A stretch of DNA of 64,000 nt from Ulva prolifera (Eukaryota; Chlorophyta; Ulvophyceae; Ulvales; Ulvaceae), in assembly GCA_023078555.1 (NCBI GenBank), contig CM041198.1:8975836-9039835 (forward strand), written 5' to 3'. A program made the translations under genes and the position numbers. Below, one piece after another: positions 13,650 to 25,611 of this stretch. The stretch's first letter is position 1; each line of letters opens with the position of its first letter. The notes under the pieces are model-generated. The model was given only the letters and a program-made list of their open reading frames with translations, was not told the DNA's origin and did no database searches.

Positions 13650-14284
13650 ATGACGTCGCAAGGAGGTGGACGTCAGCTAGTAGCAAACGTGTACAAAGTT
13701 GTTGAGAAGCTTATGCCTTGGAGGTATGACTCTCATTGCCCATAGCACATGGTCATGAGGCTGTCTAGACACTCATACATTCATGGAACTGAGTTCATGA
13801 GTCGTGCGTTTAAGCTGTTAGGTACCATTACCACCGTACATGCAGGTACACAGGCATTTACTCACATCCAGAATTCAAAGGTCATGAGCCGATTGTTGGC
13901 CAGTGCCGTCAGGCACCAGCCAATCCTCCATTTCGTACGTCTCCTGTGACACTTCGACACACACTGCTGCATGATTTCGTCATCAAAGCTGTACCCCGTG
14001 CATCCCATGATAGCAAATATGATATGTTTTAGACTCCTTTTTTATCGTATCTTTTGTCTGTAGAACCCATTGTAGAGAGTGTAGCAGCAAGAGAGATTCT
14101 GGACCCCAAAAAGTACAAGAAAGTGGCTGCCCGCAATGAGCTTCTCAAGGACACCGAATTGTCTGATGCAGATATCAAGCGAATGAGTACTTGGCAAACT
14201 GAAACTCCTCTAGGTGCAGCCAGGTTCCGTTTCCAGAGTAATCGGGGATATGTCTATGACTATGAGGACAATGGCTACCGATGA
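13650..14284 (+). CDS. Small 109-residue protein with a micro-exon, function unknown
   Basis: Three exons join in phase: 13650-13723 (starts MTSQGGGRQLVANVYK), 13846-13880 (35 nt, YTGIYSHPEFK) and 14064-14284 (ends FQSNRGYVYDYEDNGYR, stop). Donors are GTATGA and GTCATG, and acceptors are CATGCAG and TCTGTAG. Without the micro-exon the outer exons are out of phase (2 against 1), which is the main reason to accept it. The product is basic and soluble, with no signal peptide or membrane helix. Its conserved look suggests a small organellar or complex subunit, but I do not recognise it. Base composition is more AT-rich than in the large genes around it. Confidence 0.6.
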
Positions 14285-16250
14285 GTGGATGTAAATGCTA
14301 ACAGCTTGTACCGGGCTAGCAGTGCATCATACTGATGCCATTGCGTTTTCTTTTTGGCGGTGAAGCGTCAGTGCTTTATCCTGACGTCACGCCACCGCAA
14401 GGCAAAGCTCTGGTGTACATGTTTCTGCATGCCCTATCATGTCAGTCCCATTGTAGCATATGACCTTCTCCTCGTTTTCCATCGACCATGCTGCTGCATT
14501 GCATCTGCTGTGCGACTTCTGATCGTGTATGTATTGGATGTGGCTGCGTTGTTTCAGGTGCTGGAATGTTTGTGTGAGAATATTCGACACAGACGCACTG
14601 CATGCGGTCACCCAAACTGCGCAGTTGGACGTTGTAAGGAACCTGATCAGTAGTTCATGTGGAAGTTGTTGAAATGACGAAAGTGATATATCGTGGCTTC
14701 TTCTGGCTTCTTGGGGAGGCAGTCAGCTGCCTGGCCAATCCCAAGTATGCAATCATAACCAAGGCATCTGTTCTGCAAGCTTTGTGGCTCTGTCAACATC
14801 AGTCCGGACATGGCTGCACCGAGCGGAGCTCTGGGGACAGCACTGAGTCACAGAAAGCAAAATTACCTGCAATTGCAATTTCATATATCACACACTGCAT
14901 TGCCCCAGTCACACAGACGGCATGAGGGCCTAAGGACGCATCGAGATAACGAGGCCCTGCGACAGTTTGACTGGACAGAACACAGACAACCGAGTACATG
15001 TATGAGAGAGACAGAGAGGCGCAGCCTTGTTTCGCTGCTGTTTCTGCATGAACTGTCGAATGAATTCAATAGGAATCGTACCCACCCGCCACCCAATTGC
15101 AGAGGCGAACAGTTTGCCAACTGATTGAACTGTTCTGAAGAGCTGTTCACTGGAGAAGGGAGGAGTGCAGGAACGCCCCTGCAGGTCCAGATGAGACCTT
15201 GCAAGAAGAGAGCAGCGATCTGGATGTGCTAGACATGAAAATGCAGAGGAACTTGGAAAACGGCACATGTCTTGCGTGGCCTCGGTCAAGCAGAGGAAGC
15301 TCATACACAAGATAACACTGCAGTGGTTGCGAGTGGCCCGTGCATCTGTGGTTTATCGTGTGAGATGGTAGCAAGTGTCCAGTGCATGTCACACTCTGGG
15401 AACCATTAACAAATTAACAAAAGTGACACACATGCACTCACAGGCACTCACCTAACTGATCACCCGGGACTCTGCTGAATGGACACCTTTGCTGCTACAC
15501 ACCTAGTGAGCACACAAGGGCACAACAGCCGAGTTTCACTATCGGAGCATCGCAGCACAGCGGCTGTATCGACCAGCCAGACACGGTGCAGCCACGGCGA
15601 GAGTGGCACAGGTGCGTCTGCTGAGCCGCCATGGCCAACTGGGGTCGTGAGGAGCTTACAGAGGTGTAATGGAAATATGTCGTCACTGGCACGTGACTGC
15701 AAAGGACATCATGAAAGAAAGGCTGCATAGAGCAATGGAAACACAATCGCCGCCAGGTAACACCCAGGCGCTGCTTGATTGGCTAGCCTGACATACCCAA
15801 GGATCGCTTTCACTCGGGGCCCGGCTGGCAACCCCGGCCATCATCGCTGCCCCATGACAACTCTGCGATTGGAGTGCCACCGCACAGACTTTGCAGTGGA
15901 CACTCCTGCTGCAATGCTTTCCCTGTGAACGCGGGTCGTGAGGGAGCACTCACTGTACATGCACGGCAGAGGCAGGGCTGCAGCAGCAGCAGTGCACCTG
16001 GCATACGGCCAGACTGCACCACCGCAAGCACGCAAATACAATTGCAGCAGCTAGTGCCGCACGTCTGAATGCATCTGATCTCACCGAGAAAATTTCGGGC
16101 CTCCTGGCTGTGACTGGATGCGTGCTCAACCGGATACATTCAGGTGACAACGCAGGCAAGGGCCACGTGAAGGTGGGGGCTGGAGACTACACAAGCTGGC
16201 TCTGTCATGGTTATTTGGTCTCGGTCGCAACACTAGCCACCTGTGTGACC
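14285..16250. other. No supported gene
   Basis: Only short ORFs on both strands, moderate GC, and no domain or splice chain that I could defend. Confidence 0.4.
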
Positions 16251-16268
16251 CCCAGCCACGCCCACGCT

Positions 16269-16272
<4 letters not shown>

Positions 16273-16311
<39 letters not shown>
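16273..16311. repeat. Poly-C tract of about 38 nt
   Basis: A nearly uninterrupted run of C. It is one of several homopolymer C tracts in the window (also near 1200, 26110 and 36800). Confidence 0.9.
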
Positions 16312-16312
<1 letters not shown>

Positions 16313-16619
16313 ATCCGCATTCGCCCTGGGCTCGGGTACAGCTGCACTACGGCATAGCCGCCCGCTTCGGGCGCTTGTGCGCATGGTGTAGTGCTGGCAA
16401 GGCCCGGCCCGCCCCATCTGCTTTGCTGCCTCCCCGAACCCGCTTGTGAGGCTGCGCTCGAGACGGCGGCACACCCCAGCCTGCGGCGCCGCGCTGCGCA
16501 TGCGAACCGCACGCAGCACGCTCAGCGCGCGCTATTACCCCAACCGCTGTGTTGCCACCAGCGGCACACGCTAGTCGCCCCCGTGGTGCGGTGTCTCTCC
16601 GGGGAAGGACCTGGAGCGG

Positions 16620-16840
16620 CGGTGAGCACCGGTTGGCAAAGGCTGCCGCTGACAGGGCGCTGCCGCCACTGAGCTGATGCGCCGGGGGTGCTGCGCAGGC
16701 GGGCGCGCCCCCGGTGACTCGAACCGTGATCGGCGGACCAGCGGCCTCCATCGCCAGCGCAATGCCGACAGGCACCGCGATCGCCCGGGCCTGCGCTGCC
16801 TCCATGAATGCACTGGGGTCCAGCGCTGCACCAGATCATA
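16620..16840 (-). other. Possible coding exon, minus strand
   Basis: In the minus frame starting at 16805 the translation is alanine-rich with balanced residues (IAVPVGIALAMEAAG). It could end at the CTCCAG|GTCCTT donor near 16616. It lies downstream of the kinase gene on the same strand and might be one of its 3' exons. No domain is visible. Confidence 0.2.
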
Positions 16841-17264
16841 CCGTCACACGCATGCGGAAATGCCCATGATGTCACATGAGCATGAATATGCAGTTCGAGG
16901 CTGGCACGCGTGCCGGTTTCGCTGAATTGCGTCACGGGGACGCTCAGCAGTGCCACATGCACACACGTGCGCAGTAAGTGCCGGACCCTGGCTGGTTTCA
17001 GGATCTTTACCGGCTTTGAACACAGTCTGTGAAACCTATCCCGTTCATCTGCACAGATCAACAGCGGCCCCAGCACAGGAGAGGGCGTGTGGATGTGGCC
17101 TACGTGTCCGGCTCACCAGTCGCAACGGGTGGTGGCCACCTGCCGCGTTCCGCAGCAACATTTACCTGTTTCAGTGGACTGCAGAATGATGCACTGGGTC
17201 GGGTGGGAAGAAGCTTACCAGCCATACCGGGCGTGTGTGCAGCGCCCACCGCCGCCGCCGTCTG

Positions 17265-17573
17265 ACGGGTGACTGTGCAGGAGCTGTCCTTGCCGGCGCT
17301 GTCAGCGAACTTCATCGGAGACTTCACCTCGTCTCGTGGTGTGGCGGTGGGCATGGCGCGGAAGTGCTGCTGTGCGGTGGCTGCGGACTGGCCGGAGGGG
17401 GGGGTGCCTCGAGGTTGGCACGCAGGGCCGCGGTGGTTCTGCGGATTGGAGGCTGTCGGTTCCGCCGGTGGGGCTGCGATGCGATCAGTCACGCACGCAG
17501 CAGCAGGCGTGCCGGTGTACTGTACAGCTGGGCCTGGAGTTACCGGAGCCGCCGGCTTCGGCGCAGCAGCAGC
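17265..17573 (-). other. Possible 3' exon of the kinase gene
   Basis: An acceptor (CGCTGCAG) at 17574-17576 opens a phase-0 frame rich in Ala, Pro and Gln (APKPAAPVTPGPAVQ). Phase matches a kinase exon ending at 17717. The end is undecided: donors GTCACC and GTGGGC are both possible. Confidence 0.3.
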
Positions 17574-17671
17574 CTGCAGCGTACAAAGCAGGACAGTGAG
17601 GCTGTTGCAGGACGCATTGTTACTCGTCACGCATTGTGACACAGCACAAACACAGCGAAGGTGGAGGGATG

Positions 17672-19387
17672 TTAGGGGCGTGTGGTAGCTCGGCAGTGCG
17701 GGCTGGGTGGGCGCACCACGAGCCGGGCTGCGGCGATCTTAGCGAAGGATGTGACCAGCGACGAGTATACCAGGTTCGCCATTTTCTGGTCTTCCTGCCA
17801 CACGTGCCTGTCGCCGGGCAGGGCCGGAGGTGTGGTGTGGGGAGGCTTCGGCTCGCCGCGCGTATAGGCATGCAGGGCCGCGGCTGCGTGGGAGGCATTG
17901 TGGGCATTTGCTGCCGCCGTCTGCTGGGAGCGAGCCTCGGCCGCGCCCGCCTCAGCAATCAGTGCGAGCTCCTCCAGGCTGGCCCGAAGCGCATGGTCAG
18001 GCTCTAGCGAACGCGACATCAGGCGGACCATCCACTGGTCGCTGCTGTACGTCCGGACAGCGGCCTGCTGCGCGGCCGACCGGAGCAGGTCGAAGTGCCG
18101 TGGGTCACACTCTGACCACTTCAGAACGGCTGTCCACGTCCTGGGCAGTGATATTGAAAGGAGGCAAACTCCCAGCGAGTAGACGTCAGCGGCAAAGATG
18201 TTGAACGGCGTACAGCTGCTGCCCTGCTGCTCCGCGGTATGGCACCTGAGCACTTCGGGCGCCATGTACAGCGGCGACCCCCGTGCCACCTTGCTGGTTG
18301 TGTTCGCCGTCGCGCCACACGTTGAGAGGCCGAAGTCGGATATGTACACTTGGCCTTGGTCATGGAGGATGTTCTCCGGCTTGACGTCGCGGTGTGCCAC
18401 GCCAGCTGCTTGCCCAGCTCGAAGGCCACTAATCACCTGTTTTATTATATGCCAGCGTTCGACGGAGGTCAGCTGCGTGACTGGCTGCTTCAGCCAGTCC
18501 CCTAGGCACCCAGACATCGGCAACAGCAGGATCGCTGCAACTGGTCCTGTGCAGACCAGGCCTGGCGAAGCGATGATAGGCTTGGCGACAACACCGCCTA
18601 GTGGAACGACGTTGGGCGCACAGCCATCATGCGCAGCATGCACGCGACTCAAAGCTTCTGCCTCTGGGCTAATAACTGAAGGCGGTCCCTCCTTGATGGC
18701 CCATGTGCCAATGTCTCGTCCGGCGTAATATGCCCTGGACAATGTGACCTGCACAACCGGCAACAATGCGGTGGTCAAGCTCAGGCTCAAACAAGAATCA
18801 CGCTGCTCCTACATGGACATATCTAGTCGAAATGATGATTCAGTTGTGGTGCAACAAGGAGCAGATGCGGAGGCACGGCCGGCACTGAAGGGCCACGCGC
18901 TAGAATCACGATTCAATTTTTTCCCCACACAGGTCTTAAAGACCAAATCACCAATTCGTAGCGGAAGCTACTCAGGCAGATCTGCAGTATCAGGGGATTC
19001 TCAAGAGTTCGCGTGTCCTATCAAGCGTCGCACAACCACGTTCGATTCGGTCTCGAGTAATGACACGCCGGCCGTGCACGCCGCTGGCGTCAAATCTTTC
19101 AAGCAGCATGCGATACACGAGTGAAATTTTATACCTTCATGCCCAGCTGTTACAGAATTGGGAGCCATTTGTTTCGCAAGGCCTGATCGTACCTGACCTT
19201 GTGTTCCCGAGCCCAGGGAAAGTCCCGAATTCGCATATCGAATTGTATCGGAAACTAGGCATTTGCTTATTACCGCGTGTATACCTGTATTTGCGGGGTA
19301 AGGCGCGCCAATTGGGGGCACGCAGCGCCCCACGAATGCAGCAGGGCTGTCCCGCGCGGGCATGACCTGCATGTGCGCCAACGTCAT
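17672..19387 (-). CDS. Serine/threonine protein kinase, catalytically intact
   Basis: Two exons on the minus strand join in phase 0. The exon ending at 19193 carries the glycine loop (SLGSGTQGQ), and the exon from 18748 continues VTLSRAYYAGRDIG, then WAIKE with the ATP-binding lysine. Next come the helix-C glutamate (SPEAEALSRV), the catalytic HRDVKPENIL, DFG in ISDFGLS, APE in YMAPEVL, and DVYSLGVCLL. All catalytic residues are present. I expect a cytosolic kinase that phosphorylates Ser/Thr; the substrate is unknown. The 5' end is uncertain, and a start at 19387 is only the longest open frame. The main exon may end at 17717 (GTGCGC donor) and join an alanine/proline-rich exon starting at 17573, which would extend the C-terminus; otherwise translation stops at 17672. 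Confidence 0.75.
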
Positions 19388-20169
19388 TCACAATAGTCGA
19401 TGGAAGCGTCTACAGCCTGAAAATGTCGGAGGGACCCGTTTTCGGCGCACCTATCTTTCCTTAGGCACGACGTGCAGGTACCTGAATAATGCGCTTGCAT
19501 CAACAGCGAAGGCAAATGGACCACGCCGCATGGGCTTCAGCACTCTAAAACGCACAATGATAACATGTCGATTGTTGTGGGCTGAGATTGCAATTATTCA
19601 GTGATGGGTATCCGTGGCACTGGTTCGACAACGGCATGGATGAATTCAAACCAGGATGACACAAGGACCCACCCCGAGGTAACGGCTAAGTGAATTTAAG
19701 GATTTTTTGTGACAGAGTTCGTGTGCATGTCTGACAAAAGCGTGGGCTGCATGCCGTGAAAGGCAATGACGCATCGCATGCCTGGATGACGGTGCAGCTG
19801 CGTTTCTCCCTTGTGAACACTGCACCGGTGCACAACACCTCGAAGCACAAGTTCCGTGCCACCATCGGCCAAAGCAGATGCGGCCACGCGCCTCAATCAA
19901 AAACTTCGAAGGACAAAGTCTCGAGTCGCCTTGACCACCCTAATGCTGAAGGGTGTGCAGTTGCGGACGAGCGAGGCACTTCCAACAGCTGGGCGCCTCA
20001 AGAATTGTATCGTGCATGTCAGGCATTCTTGCGCCAGTGGCATCACCAAGCTCGGACTTCCCGTGAGCATACAAATGTAGGTGTTTACTACTGCTGATCT
20101 GTGGCCGCCGTCTCTTTGCGGGGCAGGCAGCCCCTGCCCATCTTACATCAGCCAGTGGGAAGCACACGT

Positions 20170-23100
20170 ATGGCAGCGCCTGAGTCCAAGCCCTCGCCTG
20201 GCCATATCCCGCAGGCAAGGCAGAAAGATCTGCGGCTGCGAGAACGATTCCAGCTTCCCGAATACGAATCGTGTATAGGTACGCTACCCACTCTGGCACC
20301 AGTCGCAGCCTAGGCGGAGCCCATGCGTGCCAATTTGGCAGCAGACGCTGAAAACACGCCAGCTGGATTTAGCATATCTGTGGACATGCTTTATTGCGAT
20401 TGGCTTCGCCCAAGCCATGCAACCTGATGCTGCGAGCGCACAGACTGCTGGCGTTTGAGGGGATCCTCAGCATGGGGTGAAACAGGAGCAGCCATACCTG
20501 ACACGTGAACATTGCAGAACATTTTTCATGTGCTTACTCGAGCAAAATCTTGCGGCAAGGCCACATCTACGTTATGCTACGCCATGTGTGCTTCAACGCG
20601 TCGGTGTTCGCCCTGCCAGTGAAAATCCATGCCGCTGACATCAAGAGCGTCCTGCCAAAGAGCAACTTCTTCCTCCCCAATTCCATCGAGATCATCGAGG
20701 TGCGCTGAACCGCGCAGAGCTCGCCTGCAGCTGCTTGTCACATTCGGCATGTGTCATGTACACGCACCGCCGTGTCTCTGGAGATTGCTCGAGCAGCCTG
20801 TTCTGCAAACATGGCTGGTCGTGCAGAACAACGGCGGCAAGCACTTCTTTACGTCTTTCCTCAGTCGAGAGCGGTGCCTCGAGCTGATCATATCTCGCTG
20901 GCAGACAGAACTGGCACGAGCAGAGGATAACGTTCCCATGGCTGAACAGCAAGCAGAGGCTGAGGCCGGTCCATCAGGCTCTGGAGATGATGTGCGGCCC
21001 TGTGCTATCCACACCTTGTCGCGAGAGTGTAGCATCTCCTGGATCCTCCCAAGCACCTCGTCACAACAGCGAACAGAGCTCCGCGCTGCTGAACAGCAGA
21101 TGCTCTGTGTGGTGTTCAAAGCGATGCTGTCATCGCGCTCAGTCTCCATTGCACAGCCACAGTCGCGCTGAGGCACAGACCACACATGATTTTCCGGGCG
21201 TTGGGTCCGGGCGGTCTACCCCTCCGTCATTCACATCTCTTGTGGCGCTGGTAGACATCGCCCGCAAGTAGACGTGCCCTCCAAGCAACCCCGCGCCTGT
21301 GGCAGACAGCCGTGTAGACCCGGCCACGCGGACGCATGCAGGTTGCGGGGCTCGGCCACCACAGGAGCCAGAGTGTGAGCATGCGGCGCCGGGGGTGGCC
21401 GGTGACCACGCGGCCGCCACCAGACCCCGCAGAGGTCGCCAGCAACGGCTGGACCAACGTGCTGGACCAGACGCTGCAGGGCTGGGAGGTGCTCGACGTG
21501 GTCCAGGTGTTTGAGGAGGGCGACGCGTTCCTGCGGGAGTGGCACGAGTCTCTCGGCGACACGTGCGCCACCCCCGCCGAACCGCGCTCGCTCGATCGCG
21601 CTGCGTGCTGTGTGCTCAGATGTGCAGCCTGCGAGGGTCTGCCGCGAGATCACCGCCGGTGCCGGTGACCGCAATGCTGACCGGAGGCCTCTGCGCGCAT
21701 GCATGATGAGTCTGCGCGCACAGGCTCACTAGCAGCCACATGCGTGCAATGCTGAGGAGCCGCACCAATGCATGCTTGTGTGTAGATCTGAACGTGTGTG
21801 CACGACGTCGGTGGGCATCATCGTCTGTGGACGACCCAGCGCAACCGTGCACACGCATGTTTGTGCTTACTCTTACCTGACACGCAACGGTCATGCCGTG
21901 TACAGTGGTTCATGCTCCGTGGTCGGCATGATTGCGAACCCTCGGGCACTGCGGCTAGGACAACTCCATGCCCCGGGAACCGAACGGGGCATCCAAGCCA
22001 TACGCTGCCGCAGACTGTGACTGGCGCCACAGAAAGCGGGTCTCCGTGAGCTCTGAGCATGCAGCCACACGCCATGCGGGCGCCAGGCTGGCTAACTTTG
22101 CGGCTGCAGCAGTGTGGCCGGATCTGCGTCGCTGCACATGTTTGCAACCGTACCTCGGCTGTATGCCACCACGCCACCCCGGTCCGCCGCAGCCGAGATG
22201 CTCCGGCAGCACCCCCCTGGCAGGCCAGCTGTGCGGCCGTGGGTGGTGCGGCGGCTGAGCAGTGTAGTGACATGCGAGGTGCTGCAGGGATTTGGAGGTG
22301 GGGAAGTGGCGGCTGGGGGAGGGGGAGGACCGCGAGCGTGACCTCTCATTCACGGCGCGAATTCACGACCCGCCCCTCGGCGGGAGCCGCACGGTGAAGG
22401 TTGTGATGAAGCAGAGCGCACGCCTGCACAGCGACGGCTCCTTCTCACTCGACATCCACAACGTGCGGCCCCCCCACGCGCCTGCTGCGCTGCCTGCCGT
22501 GCGCCCGTGCCTCCACTGTCAACCCTGCTGCGCTGCCTGCCGTGTGCCCGTGCCTCCACTGCAAACCCTGCTGCGCTGCCTGCCGTGTGCCCGTGCCTCC
22601 ACTGTCAACCCTGCTGCGCTGCCTGCCGTGTGCCCGTGCCTCCACTGTCAACCCTGCTGCGCTGCCTGCCGTGTGCCCGTGCCTCCACTGTCAACCCTGC
22701 TGCGCTGCCTGCCGTGTGCCCGTGCCTCCACTGTCAACCCTGCTGCGCTGCCTGCCGTGTGCCCGTGCCTCCACTGCAAACCCTGCTGCGCTGCCTGCCG
22801 TGTGCCCGTGCCTCCACTGCAAACCCTGCTGCGCTGCCTGCCGTGTGCCCGTGCCTCCACTGCAAACCCTGCTGCGCTGCCTGCCGTGCGCCCGTGCCTC
22901 CACTGTCAACCCTGCTGCGCTGCCTGCCGTGTGCCCGTGCCTCCACTGCAAACCCTGCTGCGCTGCCTGCCGTGTGCCCGTGCCTCCACTGTCAACCCTG
23001 CTGCGCTGCCTGCCGTGTGCCCGTGCCTCCACTGCAAACCCTGCTGCGCTGCCTGCCGTGTGCCCGTGCCTCCACTGCAAACCCTGCTGCGCTGCCTGCC

Positions 23101-24688
23101 GTGTGCCCGTGCCTCCACTGCAAACCCTGCTGCGCTGCCTGCACCCGGACGCAGTCATCCGGCATCGGACAACGCTTGAGGCTGGACAGGTCTGGCATCT
23201 TTTGATCCATCGGGCTGCTTGGCTAAAGCAGCAACAGCATCTGTGAATCGCATGTGCATGGCCGGACGTGCCTCGTTGTGAATGCTGGTGCTCAAGTGCA
23301 TCACCCCACAGCCATGCCGTGGCGCGCGACCGGCCGCGCAGCACGGGCACACCCGCAGGCCGCGGCACACTTTCGCCCGCCATCCGTTGTTGGTTGTTGC
23401 CATTGCGGCTGCGCGCAATTTGTGTCCATGCATGCAGACGATGCCGCTGATCACGGTCGCGAAGTTCCGGGTGGAGTTCCTGTGGCGCGTCTCGCAGGCC
23501 GGCGGCCGCGCGCACGTGCTCGTGTGGGTACGCACGCACTTCCTGAAGCCCTCCTTCCTGCGCGCCACCATCTCCAACCAGAGCGTCAGCCAGGGCATCT
23601 CGTGCTACACGCAGCTGCGGCAGCGCCTCATGCTGCGCTTCCCGCCGCAGGGCAGCGGCCCGGAGGAGCGCGACCACGTGTCTGACATTGCGTTCGCGCT
23701 GCGCCTCGCGAAAGATGCCGCCGCGCGCATGCCCCGTGGTGTGGCCCCCCGCCTCCCCCGCCGTCTCGTGCAGACCACGAGCGTGCAGGCCTCTGTGACC
23801 CTGTGCCTGCTTTGGACATGACTCGCACCCAGATCCCTAGCTGCATGTACAGCATCTGCTAGCCGTACATGCATGCATGACATGCGCGTGTGCGTTGCAT
23901 GTGAGTGAGTGAGTTTTTATGCAGCCTGGCAAGAGCACCTGCTATCTACTCTCTCCAAGCGCCCGACGGTCCGCATCAACGTCTTTGGCGACCTCATGCG
24001 CTGGGCCTCGACCGCCACGACCTTCGTCCTCGTCGCGCTTCTGGCCACCTTCATCGTGCTGCCCAGCGTCAACTTCAAGCTGCTGCCGCCGCACGCCGCG
24101 CTGCGGGAGCACTTTGACGCGCTGACAGCGACGGTGCAGCTTGGCGGGGATACCCCCGCCGACGCGGCCGCCGCGGGGCCGGGCCCCCCGCAGGCGTGCC
24201 CCGCAAGCGCGCCGCTGAGCTGTCAGTACGCGGAGCCCTCGTGGGAGCCGCATGTGTCATGTGAGGGGGAGGAGCGCTGCCGAGCAGGCGCGGAGGCGGA
24301 AGCGGGGGCGGGGGCGACGGATTGCACGGGTGCGTGCGGCTGTGCGCGGGGGAGCAACGGCAGTGCGTGGCGGCCAGAGGCGGCTTCGCTTGTAGAGGAG
24401 ACGAGCAGCAGCGGCGATCCAGCTGCAGCCGCGATAGAACACAGAGGGGGGGGAACAGTTGCTGCGGATCGGGCGGGGGAGGCCAGCGCGACGAGTGGGT
24501 ATGAAGCAGACCGTGACGAAGTCGGTGGTGCTTCAGATGATGAGATTGATGAGATTGCTAGTGATGATCTGCTGGATCTGCAGCTGCTGCAGGTTGTGCG
24601 GCGTGAGCGGCGATTACTGGAGGCTGTGGCGCGGAGGCGGCAGCAAGCACGCGCAGCTGCCGCCGCCGCCGGTGAGTTGCGACGGTGA
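20170..24688 (+). CDS. GRAM-VASt domain membrane protein (Lam/Aster-type sterol transporter)
   Basis: About 638 residues in seven exons: 20170-20278, 20518-20699, 20827-20991, 21342-21562, 22288-22462, 23438-23738, 23925-24688. Phases agree at every junction. The first three exons form a GRAM domain (LRERFQLPEYE, HFSCAYSSKIL, GHIYVMLRHVCFNASVF, then HFFTSFLSRERCLELI). Exons 4-6 form a VASt domain (FLREWHESLGDTDLEVGKW, ARIHDPPLGGSRTVKV, MPLITVAKFRVEFLW). A membrane helix (TATTFVLVALLATFIVL) follows near residues 411-433, then an acidic and alanine-rich tail. In this family GRAM binds plasma-membrane lipid, VASt carries sterol, and the helix anchors in the ER. The ATG at 20170 is the nearest in-frame start; upstream exons in 19.7-20.1 kb cannot be excluded. 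Confidence 0.8.
22482..23142. repeat. 43-bp tandem minisatellite inside a VASt-gene intron
   Basis: About 15.4 copies of a 43-bp unit (core GTGCCCGTGCCTCCACTG) lie in the intron 22463-23437, starting about 20 bp after the donor. Units differ mainly at two bases, TGTCAAC or TGCAAAC. Units 1 and 10 also have GCGCCC instead of GTGCCC. Because 43 is not a multiple of three, frames on both strands stay open, which produces long false ORFs. Confidence 0.95.
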
Positions 24689-25117
24689 GCCGCGGCGGCT
24701 GCTGCCGCGGTGGCTGCTGCCGGCGGCCGCTGCCGGGGCTGGGTGTGTCGGGGCGGGTGCAGCACCTCGTTCCGGGCAGTCGTGTGTGCTGTGTGTGCGA
24801 GAAACCATGAAGCGGGCCGTGGGCTTTGCAGCCAGGCGTGAGTAGTGCTAGTGTGGTCTCGGGCGCTTGCCGTGTGCAAGCCATCCAGAGCTCACAGGCT
24901 GATGCCATTGCGGTGTTGTGTAGACGTCGCCTGATTCGTGTTCTCAGGCATTACGTTGGACCCTTCCACGGGACCCTTTTCTAAATCTCCATGTCTGCGT
25001 TCATCTTACAAACAAGCCTCTGCAGTTGTGCCGCCCGCGCGCCCTTGCCCGGCCCAAGGTTCCAGGCGCAGAGTGCCCGGTGACGACCTCCATGGCCCGG
25101 AGCCATGTGTGCAGGCG

Positions 25118-25385
25118 AGTGTAAAGTAAATCTGAATTTACTGAGCCGTATCCTATTGGACATTGACAACTCCGAAATTAACGGGACAACATATGCCGAA
25201 GGGATAAACCACCTGGAAACCCCCTCAGACGACCATACGCAACTCACAGGGCCTCCTCCTGTGCTACGCGAGGTGGTCACGTACGGCCGTTTCGATTCCC
25301 CAAAGCGCACGCAGAATCGAACCCACGACCTCCTGAAACGGAGGGGGTAGCTTTTAATCCGTCCTCAACCCATTGGACCCAGATG
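25118..25385 (-). mobile_element. tRNA-derived SINE, longest copy
   Basis: On the minus strand the head has a D-arm-like GTCC...GGAC hairpin with an A-box-like GGTCCAATGG. It is followed by a B-box-like GGTCGTGGGTTCGATTC and an imperfect T-stem. The body ends in a 3' block, GTTGTCAATGTCCAATAGGA then CGGCTCAGTAAATTCAGA, and a TTTACTTTAC tail at 25118. The 3' block recurs at 29383-29466 and 43462-43552. No clear target-site duplication was found. Confidence 0.6.
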
Positions 25386-25611
25386 ACCTTTCACCTAGTG
25401 TGCTTTACGAACGATGCAGCAGTGGCTTTGGGCGCCCCTGCCGAGAGCTGGCAGCATTGGCAGGGGCAGACAGCCCCATCGGTACCTCATACGTGCAACT
25501 GTGGCCATGGCCATGTAATGCGGATGTACATTCAGGCGACTGCTTTGTATTGCCCGGTGTGTGGGGGACGTATCTGTGCGCCGCAATGTTCTGTATTTGT
25601 TTACAGCTGCA

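Noticed and set aside
22482-23142. CRISPR-like array
   Set aside because: Units are contiguous with no unique spacers, and the setting is a eukaryotic intron.
22292-23677. Several long overlapping ORFs on both strands, cysteine/proline-rich
   Set aside because: They are reading frames through the 43-bp minisatellite inside an intron; 43 is not a multiple of three, so all frames stay open.
25308-25385. Functional tRNA gene
   Set aside because: The A and B boxes and a D-arm hairpin are visible, but the acceptor stem and anticodon arm do not fold properly; a SINE head fits better.
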